Source: Pseudomonadota bacterium (GTDB taxonomy: Bacteria > Pseudomonadota > Gammaproteobacteria > Steroidobacterales > Woeseiaceae). Taken from it: 7,039 nt of DNA. The stretch is taken from contig JADFGH010000113.1 of assembly GCA_022567775.1 (NCBI GenBank), positions 1 to 7,039 of the forward strand. The letters are read 5' to 3'. The notes under the pieces are model-generated. The model ran no database searches. It worked only from the letters and a program-made list of their open reading frames with translations, and was not told where the DNA came from. The position numbers were made by a program, and so were the translations under genes. Positions 6,750 through 7,039 of this stretch are shown piece by piece (positions within the stretch are counted from its first letter, which is position 1; the number at the start of each line of letters is the position of its first letter).

Positions 6750-7039
6750 TGGATGAACAGCCTGATAAACTGTCCTGTGGCGCCGTCGTGGTTCGCAAGG
6801 CGGAGTCGGGTTGGGTGACGCTGATGCTGCGCGCATACCGGAACTGGGATTTCCCCAAAGGTATTTGCGAGGCTGGTGAAACGCCGATGGAGGCAGCAGT
6901 GCGCGAGGTTGGCGAAGAAACCGGCGTCACGGACCTATCCTTCGACTGGGGTGACCGGTTTAAAGAAACAGGCCCGTATAACCAGGGCAAGGTTGCCCGC
7001 TATTTCCTGGTCAGGACCGAAGAAGAAGAAGTGAAAATG
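6749..7039 (+). CDS. Nudix hydrolase, N-terminal part (3' end outside window)
   Basis: The ATG at 6749-6751 shares its A with the ybbP stop (TGATG), and the frame stays open for 97 codons to the window end. A complete Nudix box, GX5EX7REUXEEXGU, spans residues 38-60 with Gly38, Glu44, Arg52, Glu53, Glu56, Glu57 and Gly59 all in place. These residues bind the divalent metal and hydrolyse a nucleoside diphosphate linked to another group. The lead-in CGAVVVRK and the RNWDFPKG motif just before the box recall Ap4A-hydrolase-like (asymmetrical bis-nucleosyl tetraphosphatase) members, but the substrate cannot be assigned from this fragment. No Shine-Dalgarno sequence is seen, so translation is probably reinitiated from ybbP. 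The visible end carries four GAA codons in a row (EEEE). Its link to lipid transport is unknown. Confidence 0.9.
   Translation, partial: MDEQPDKLSCGAVVVRKAESGWVTLMLRAYRNWDFPKGICEAGETPMEAAVREVGEETGVTDLSFDWGDRFKETGPYNQGKVARYFLVRTEEEEVKM

Noticed and set aside
6171..6836. 221-codon open frame on the minus strand spanning the ybbP end and the Nudix start
   Set aside because: The composition is low in hydrophobic residues and rich in Arg/His/Gln, as expected of a shadow, and both + strand genes are clear.
7020..7031. Four GAA codons in a row as a slippage tract
   Set aside because: Too short to support phase variation, and the gene is incomplete; noted only in the gene entry.

Overview
The window looks like a chromosomal piece of a gammaproteobacterium with fairly high GC. 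FadD, TesA and the YbbA/YbbP-type transporter follow their Enterobacteria/Pseudomonas counterparts closely when compared from memory, and tesA sits divergently from ybbA-ybbP as in E. coli. A REP-like palindrome with the GTAGGAGC head known from Pseudomonas and related groups agrees with this. The species cannot be told from the sequence. There are no insertion sequences, tRNAs, rRNAs, CRISPR arrays or phage genes, and no gene-free stretch longer than about 60 bases.

Layout. Positions 1-93 hold the last 30 codons of a gene ending like orotidine-5'-phosphate decarboxylase (pyrF). It is followed after 4 bases by a complete hemE (98-1177), both on the + strand. hemE converges on fadD (1238-2902, minus). 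The 60-base gap between them, plus the last codons of hemE, is occupied by an inverted pair of REP-like palindromes (1168-1231). Reading leftward, tesA (2922-3557, minus) lies 19 bases upstream of fadD, so tesA-fadD is probably one operon. The tesA and ybbA start codons overlap head to head in a CATG at 3555-3558. Rightward, ybbA (3556-4263), ybbP (4260-6749) and a Nudix hydrolase gene (6749 to the window end, cut off) overlap by 4 bases and 1 base, which suggests a tightly coupled operon.

How the genes fit together. pyrF-hemE is a housekeeping pair of two cofactor-free decarboxylases, for UMP and heme synthesis. The central block is a lipid module. YbbA (ATPase) and YbbP (FtsX/MacB-like permease) form a type VII, mechanotransmission-type ABC complex. 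TesA is a signal-peptide-bearing SGNH esterase/lysophospholipase, and FadD converts free fatty acids to acyl-CoA. A reasonable inference is that YbbAP presents hydrophobic esters from the membrane to periplasmic TesA, and FadD recaptures the released fatty acid. The role of the Nudix enzyme in this set is unknown.

The most noteworthy points are the divergent tesA/ybbA start-codon overlap, which forces each promoter and ribosome-binding region into the other gene; the physical link of the YbbAP-TesA module to fadD; the REP pair that has grown into the 3' end of hemE; and the coupled Nudix gene. I see no strong evidence for a wholly unknown system.
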